From positions 335,749 to 399,748 of the forward strand of contig NZ_FOSE01000001.1 of NCBI RefSeq assembly GCF_900114185.1: 64,000 nucleotides of DNA, written 5' to 3'. Under the pieces are notes generated by a model that worked only from the letters and a program-made list of their open reading frames with translations, did no database searches and was not told the origin of the DNA. Position numbers and translations under genes: made by a program. Below, piece by piece: positions 60,358 to 64,000 of the stretch; position 1 is the first letter of the stretch, and each line of letters opens with the position of its first letter. The DNA comes from Cellulomonas sp. KH9. Its GTDB lineage: Bacteria > Actinomycetota > Actinomycetes > Actinomycetales > Cellulomonadaceae.

Positions 60358-60840
60358 ATGACGACGTTCAGCGTGTGGAAGTTCGACGGCCCGGAGCGCG
60401 CCCAGGACGCGGCGCGGATCCTCGCGGAGGCCGAGGGTGACGGCCTCGTGCACGTGGTCGACCGTGCCGTCCTGTCGTGGCCCGAGGGCGCGGCACGGCC
60501 GACGATGCACCACGCGCGCAACGACGAGCGGCGGGGCACGGCGTGGGGCGCGCTGTGGGGGCTGATCGTGGGCGGCCTGTTCTTCCTCCCCCTGCTGGGG
60601 GCTGCCGCCGGGGCCGCGCTCGGGGCGATCGCCCGCGCCGTCGCCGCCGTCGGCATCACGAAGGAGCAGCTCGAGACCATCGGGCGGGAGGTCACGCCGG
60701 GGACCTCGGCGCTCTTCGCCGTCACCGAGGGTGCCGACCTGGACCGGCTGGGCGAACGCTTCCACGGCCTGCACTGGACGCTCGTGTCCACCAATCTGAC
60801 CCCCGCGGAGAGTGCACAGCTCACCGAGACGTTCGGCTGA
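60358..60840 (+). CDS. DUF1269-type membrane-associated protein
   Basis: A 160-residue protein with an N-terminal alpha/beta domain (FSVWKFDGPERAQDAARILA), a Gly/Ala-rich hydrophobic hairpin (about 62-98, GTAWGALWGLIVGGLFFLPL) and a C-terminal domain (REVTPGTSALFAVTEGADLD). This is the DUF1269 layout. The function is unknown; members are often stress-linked. ATG 60358 follows GAGGG. A 13-bp tandem array starts in its last codons. Confidence 0.88.
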   Translation: MTTFSVWKFDGPERAQDAARILAEAEGDGLVHVVDRAVLSWPEGAARPTMHHARNDERRGTAWGALWGLIVGGLFFLPLLGAAAGAALGAIARAVAAVGITKEQLETIGREVTPGTSALFAVTEGADLDRLGERFHGLHWTLVSTNLTPAESAQLTETFG

Positions 60841-60872
60841 CGCGGTCGGCTGACGCGCTCGGCTGACGCGGC
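60834..60872. repeat. 13-bp tandem repeat starting at a stop codon
   Basis: CGGCTGACGCGGT (60834-60846), CGGCTGACGCGCT (60847-60859) and CGGCTGACGCGGC (60860-60872) are head-to-tail copies. The first contains the last codon and the TGA stop (60838-60840) of the DUF1269 gene. TGA recurs at 60851 and 60864, so all three frames are stopped. Confidence 0.92.
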
Positions 60873-60938
60873 CGGCGGGCACCGCCCGCACAGGTGGGCG
60901 CGTGCGGCTGCCTGACCCGGCGGTTGCCGACCGGTCGG

Positions 60939-62420
60939 CTAGTGCCCGACGAGCACCGGTGACTCCGCCTCCACCTCCGCAGGCTTGCGCACGAACAGCG
61001 TGAGCACGACGGCCACGCTGGCGATGACGGCCCCGACGACGAACGCGCGGTGCACGCCCGCCGCCATCGCCTCGGCGGGTGCGGCGCCCGTGGCGGCCGC
61101 ACCGGCAGCCCCGACCGACATCAGCGTGACGAACAGGGCCGTGCCGGCAGCCCCGGCGACCTGCTGCAGCGTGCTGGTGATCGCGCTGCCGTGGGAGTAC
61201 AGGGAGCGCGGCAGCGACCCGAGCGCCGAGGTCAGCAGCGGGGTGAAGACGAAGCCGAGCCCCAGGTTGAGGGTCATGTGCACCGCCACGATCCACCCGA
61301 TCTGCGTGTCCATGCCGAACGTCGTCATGCCCCAGAGCGCGGCTGCGGCGACGACCATGCCGGGCAGGACCAGCGGCCGCGGCCCGTGGCGGTCGAACAG
61401 CGCCCCGACCACGGGTGCGATGACGCCCATGAGGACGCCGCCGGGCAGCATCATCAGCCCGACGGTCAGGGTGTCGAGCGCGAGCGCCTGCTGCAGGAAC
61501 AGCGGCAGCAGGATGAGCGAGCCGAACAGTGCGGACATCACGACGACGACGAGCACGACGGCGAGGCTGAAGGACCGCGAGGTGAACGTCCGCAGGTCGA
61601 GGAAGGCGGAGTCCGTCCGCTGCAGGGTCAGCTGACGCAGCACGAACACGATGAGCGCGACTGCGCCGACCGCGACCGGGATCCCGGGCGCCACGGGCGC
61701 GTGCCCCGACGCCGACTCCCCGACGAGGCTGAGGCCGTAGATCAGGCCGCCGAACCCGACCGCGGCGAGCAGCGCGGAGGGCGGGTCGAACGTCGCGTGC
61801 GACGTCTCGGTGACGTTGCGGACCCACACGGCGCCGAGCGCGAGGGCGAGCAGCGCGATGGGCAGCACGATCCAGAACATCCAGCGCCAGTCCAGCGAGG
61901 ACAGGATGGCGCCGGACGCCGTCGGGCCGATCGCCGGGGCGACGGCGATGACGATGGAGATGACGCCCATCATGCGGCCGCGGTGGGTGGCGGGGACGAC
62001 GTTGAGCACGGTGGTGAACAGCAGCGGCAGCATGATCGCGGTGCCCGACGCCTGGACGACGCGCCCGGCGAGCAGCACCTCGAACCCGGGGGCGAGCGCC
62101 GCGAGGAGGGTGCCGGCGGAGAACAGCGACATCGCCGTGAAGAACAGGCCCCGCACCGGGAACCGGGCCAGCAGGTAGCCGGTGCACGGGATGACGATCG
62201 CCATGGTCAGCAGGAAGCCGGTGGTCAGCCACTGCGCGGTCGCGGCGGTGACGTCGAGGTCGACCATGAGCCGGGGCAGGGCGACGCCCATGATCGTCTC
62301 GTTGAGGATGACGACGAACGCCGAGGCCACGAGCAGCGCGATCACGGGGCCGGTGCGGATCGCGGGGGACCCGTCCGGGGCGCCGGACGGGACGGGCCGG
62401 AGGTCGTTCTCGAGCGTCAT
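60939..62420 (-). CDS. DHA2-family MFS drug exporter (EmrB/QacA type)
   Basis: A 493-residue proton-coupled exporter with 14 predicted helices. It shows LNETIMGVALPRLMVDLDV in helix 1 (motif D1), TGYLLARFPVRGLF (motif A region), GPTASGAILSSLDWRWMFWI (motif C) and a late amphipathic segment rich in Ala. It pumps drugs or toxic hydrophobic compounds. The ATG 62420 is 71 nt from a perfect TetR-like operator, and the divergent TetR gene follows, so expression is probably induced by substrate. Confidence 0.94.
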   Translation of the reverse strand: MTLENDLRPVPSGAPDGSPAIRTGPVIALLVASAFVVILNETIMGVALPRLMVDLDVTAATAQWLTTGFLLTMAIVIPCTGYLLARFPVRGLFFTAMSLFSAGTLLAALAPGFEVLLAGRVVQASGTAIMLPLLFTTVLNVVPATHRGRMMGVISIVIAVAPAIGPTASGAILSSLDWRWMFWIVLPIALLALALGAVWVRNVTETSHATFDPPSALLAAVGFGGLIYGLSLVGESASGHAPVAPGIPVAVGAVALIVFVLRQLTLQRTDSAFLDLRTFTSRSFSLAVVLVVVVMSALFGSLILLPLFLQQALALDTLTVGLMMLPGGVLMGVIAPVVGALFDRHGPRPLVLPGMVVAAAALWGMTTFGMDTQIGWIVAVHMTLNLGLGFVFTPLLTSALGSLPRSLYSHGSAITSTLQQVAGAAGTALFVTLMSVGAAGAAATGAAPAEAMAAGVHRAFVVGAVIASVAVVLTLFVRKPAEVEAESPVLVGH

Positions 62421-62491
62421 GAGGTCTCTCTGTCAGCGGGTGGGGGCGGACGGCGTTCCTGGGGAACAGCGACGTCCGGTCGACGAGTCTA

Positions 62492-62506
62492 TGGCAGTGA
62501 CTGCCA
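62492..62506. promoter_or_regulatory. TetR operator, perfect 15-bp palindrome
   Basis: TGGCAGT-G-ACTGCCA is a perfect palindrome midway between the divergent DHA2 exporter and TetR genes. Its presence argues against using the in-frame ATG at 62491 as the regulator's start, because the operator would then be coding; ATG 62536 with GGGAGG is the natural start. Confidence 0.85.
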
Positions 62507-62535
62507 CAATCGCCGCGGGGTGGGAGGATGGGCGG

Positions 62536-63216
62536 ATGCTCGACGCGGACGACCGGCAGCGCGGCCCGCACGTCGTCGACGACGGCCCGGACGTCGACTG
62601 CGGCCTGCGCGAGCACCGCCGTCGCGAGACGCGCCGCGCCATCACCGACGCCGCGCTCGACCTCTTCGAGCGTCAGGGGGTGGCGGCCACGAGCGTCGAG
62701 GCGATCGCCGAGGCCGCGGGCATCGCCCCGCGCACCTTCTACCGCCACGCGGGGACGAAGGAGAACGCGCTGTTCGTCGACGACGACTCGATGGAACGGC
62801 TCATCACGTGCGTGCGCGGCGTCGACCAGCGCGGTCCCACCGTGGTCCGCGCGATCGAGCAGGCGTTCCTGACGCAGGTCGACGCCTTCGACGCCGAGCC
62901 CGCGGCGAGCCACGCGCGCGTCCTGCGCGTCCGCCGGCTCGTCCTCGCCGACGCGGACCTGCTGGCCCGCGCCCTGGCCCGCGACGCCGAGCAGGTGCAG
63001 GTGCTCACCACGATCGTGCTGCACGCCAGCGACCACCCCGACGTCGACGAGCTGCGCGCCCGCACCGTCGTCACCGCGATCGGCACCGCCGTGCGCCTGG
63101 CGTACGACGAGTGGGCACGCCGCGCCGAGCGGGGCGAGACCGTGCCGGTCCGGTCGCTCTACCTGCAGGTGCGGTCCGGGCTGGTCGACCACTTCACGGG
63201 CGCTGCCGACGGGTAG
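62536..63216 (+). CDS. TetR-family regulator of the DHA2 exporter
   Basis: A 226-residue regulator with a TetR_N HTH at about 29-76 (ETRRAITDAALDLFERQGVA, then IAPRTFYRHAGTKENALF) and a C-terminal ligand domain of unknown specificity. ATG 62536 is 8 nt behind GGGAGG. It is divergent from the DHA2 gene with a 15-bp palindrome between them, the standard arrangement for local repression of an efflux pump. Confidence 0.93.
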   Translation: MLDADDRQRGPHVVDDGPDVDCGLREHRRRETRRAITDAALDLFERQGVAATSVEAIAEAAGIAPRTFYRHAGTKENALFVDDDSMERLITCVRGVDQRGPTVVRAIEQAFLTQVDAFDAEPAASHARVLRVRRLVLADADLLARALARDAEQVQVLTTIVLHASDHPDVDELRARTVVTAIGTAVRLAYDEWARRAERGETVPVRSLYLQVRSGLVDHFTGAADG

Positions 63217-63259
63217 GACCGTGCCGAGCCGGCCGGTCGAGCGAGGCGCGCGGTCGCTC

Positions 63260-63700
63260 TCAGGCGGCCGGGACGACGCTCACCAGGTGGGAGTCCGCCG
63301 GGTGGAGCGAGCGGAGGAGCTTGGCATCGAGCGTCGCGAGCGTGCTGCCGGTGCGCCTCGCGAGCTCGACGAGGTGGAAGTCCGTGACCTGACGCGGGCC
63401 GACCATGCGCGTCAGGTCGATCGCGGCGTCCGCGAACGAGGCGTCGTCCGGGAGGAAGCGGTGGCCGGGGACCGTCCGCATCTGGCGCAGCGCCGCGACG
63501 GCCTCGACCGGGAGGACCGCCCGCCCGGCGACGGCAGGCGTGGACAGCAGGCGCACGAACGCCGACTCGGTCGTCGGCGTCGTCGCCCACGCCGTGACGT
63601 CGGCGAACCACCGGTGCGCGGCGCGGTGGTGCACGTGCGCGTCGGCGGCGAGCGCCAACAGGACGTTCACGTCGAGCAGGTAGCAGGGCTCAGCCGTCAC
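63260..63700 (-). CDS. VapC-type PIN-domain toxin
   Basis: A 146-residue PIN ribonuclease. The acidic active site is Asp10 (LLDVNVLLAL), Glu45 (TTESAF), Asp107 (VTDFHL) and Asp125 (LATLDAKLL). It would cleave RNA, often tRNA or rRNA, when not bound by its antitoxin. The start is GTG 63700, overlapping the last 11 nt of the antitoxin gene, so the two are coupled. The C-terminal HPADSHLVSVVPAA is typical of the subgroup. Confidence 0.92.
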   Translation of the reverse strand: MTAEPCYLLDVNVLLALAADAHVHHRAAHRWFADVTAWATTPTTESAFVRLLSTPAVAGRAVLPVEAVAALRQMRTVPGHRFLPDDASFADAAIDLTRMVGPRQVTDFHLVELARRTGSTLATLDAKLLRSLHPADSHLVSVVPAA

Positions 63701-63914
63701 GGTGCTCGGCGACCATCTCGTCGGTGATCACGTGGCCCCCCGGGCCGTGGAACACCGGGAACCCACGGACGGTCGACGCGGGCGCGGTGCCCTCGAGCGC
63801 TCGCTCGGCGAGGTCGGAGATCGCGCGCCCGATCGACACGTTCTGCTGCTCGGCGATCGCACGCGCGGCGGCCAGCACCCGGTCGTCGATCTCCAGCGTC
63901 GTCCTCATGCGCAT
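63690..63914 (-). CDS. VapB-type ribbon-helix-helix antitoxin
   Basis: A 74-residue antitoxin: RTTLEIDDRVLAAARAIAEQ is the ribbon-helix-helix DNA-binding part, and the C-terminal GFPVFHGPGGHVITDEMVAE tail wraps the toxin. ATG 63914 and ATG 63908 are both possible starts, and neither has a good ribosome-binding site; GTG 63917 is a third option. ATCAC occurs twice at 63913-63925 around the start and may be part of an operator. It neutralises the PIN toxin and autoregulates the pair. Confidence 0.9.
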   Translation of the reverse strand: MRMRTTLEIDDRVLAAARAIAEQQNVSIGRAISDLAERALEGTAPASTVRGFPVFHGPGGHVITDEMVAEHRDG

Positions 63915-63962
63915 CACGGTATCACCGCATCATCCGCACGGTCGGTGCCCGGCTGAGCACGA

Positions 63963-63998
63963 CGGAGCCCGGCCCGCACGCATGCGGACCGGGCTCCG
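63963..63998. terminator. Hairpin terminator at the right edge
   Basis: CGGAGCCCGGCCCGC (63963-63977) pairs with GCGGACCGGGCTCCG (63984-63998) with one mismatch around ACGCAT. No gene ends to its left on the plus strand, so it most likely ends a minus-strand gene lying beyond the right edge. Confidence 0.7.
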
Positions 63999-64000
63999 GA

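Noticed and set aside
1..64000. CRISPR array
   Set aside because: The tandem repeats found are direct head-to-tail units of 5-21 bp without unique spacers, and no cas gene is present; the Cas4-like domain belongs to a TM0106-type fusion.
1..64000. tRNA, rRNA or riboswitch genes
   Set aside because: No cloverleaf-like segments, CCA-adjacent acceptor stems or conserved riboswitch cores were recognised by eye; a covariance-model scan could still find one.
1..64000. Insertion sequence or prophage
   Set aside because: No transposase, integrase or terminal inverted repeats with target duplications were seen; the phage-like domain at 54652 stands alone and the element at 4445 has no coding content.

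Overview
The window is very GC-rich (roughly three-quarters G+C by eye), uses many GTG starts, packs genes into 1- and 4-nt overlapping operons, and carries typical actinobacterial families: F420-type flavin/deazaflavin enzymes, an EF-G2 paralogue, PIG-V and GT2 mannosyltransferase-like proteins, an MT0933-type antitoxin, and CUT1 sugar transporters with no ATPase of their own. Together with the GH43, GH36 and GH13 enzymes this suggests a plant-polysaccharide-using actinobacterium of the Cellulomonas kind; the genus is an inference. I see no rRNA, tRNA, insertion sequence, prophage or CRISPR array.

Left part (1-30900). An ABC-2 exporter operon carries its own DesK/NarL-type two-component system (111-4287). 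A second ABC-2 exporter (4861-6596) faces a TetR regulator across two palindromic operators (6614-6662). Then come a Ddn-like F420 enzyme, an MFS porter, an orphan MT0933-type antitoxin, an acidic coiled-coil protein, a 1219-residue RecB-like nuclease/RNase H-like/SF1 helicase fusion, a CBS protein, two NAD(P)-dependent oxidoreductases, and a four-gene fully overlapping operon (PIG-V glycosyltransferase, GT2, YdjC deacetylase, methyltransferase; 20318 down to 16758). Further on are a DMT transporter, galE, a family-5 uracil-DNA glycosylase, a YciO/Sua5 protein, a FtsX-type ABC exporter, EF-G2 and an FKBP lipoprotein.

Middle (31000-49500). A GH13 alpha-glucanase/trehalose-synthase-like enzyme is coupled to a luciferase-like oxidoreductase. 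A large secreted protein with three C-terminal repeats follows. Then two sugar-utilisation units meet tail to tail: a LacI-controlled binding protein, permease pair and GH43 beta-xylosidase/arabinofuranosidase reading right, and a GH36 alpha-galactosidase with permease pair and binding protein reading left, with a divergent ROK regulator. Neither unit has an ABC ATPase, so a shared MsiK-type ATPase encoded elsewhere is presumed.

Right part (49550-64000). A second NarL-type two-component system, a Gfo/Idh/MocA dehydrogenase divergent from an F420 G6PD-family oxidoreductase, a stand-alone phage-morphogenesis-like domain, a MalT/LuxR-type regulator with a degenerate Walker A, a rubrerythrin-VIT1 fusion, an iron-box-controlled siderophore-interacting reductase, a DUF1269 protein, a DHA2 drug exporter with its TetR regulator and operator, and a VapBC pair at the edge.

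The most unusual signals are (i) short tandem repeats that begin at the stop codons of three genes (and probably of a fourth cut by the left edge), whose unit lengths (5, 13, 17 nt) are never multiples of three and so place TGA in all three frames where the full array is visible; and (ii) an isolated 60-bp element at 4445-4507 made of two 21-bp inverted arms that start with a TGACCA-N-TGGTCA palindrome.
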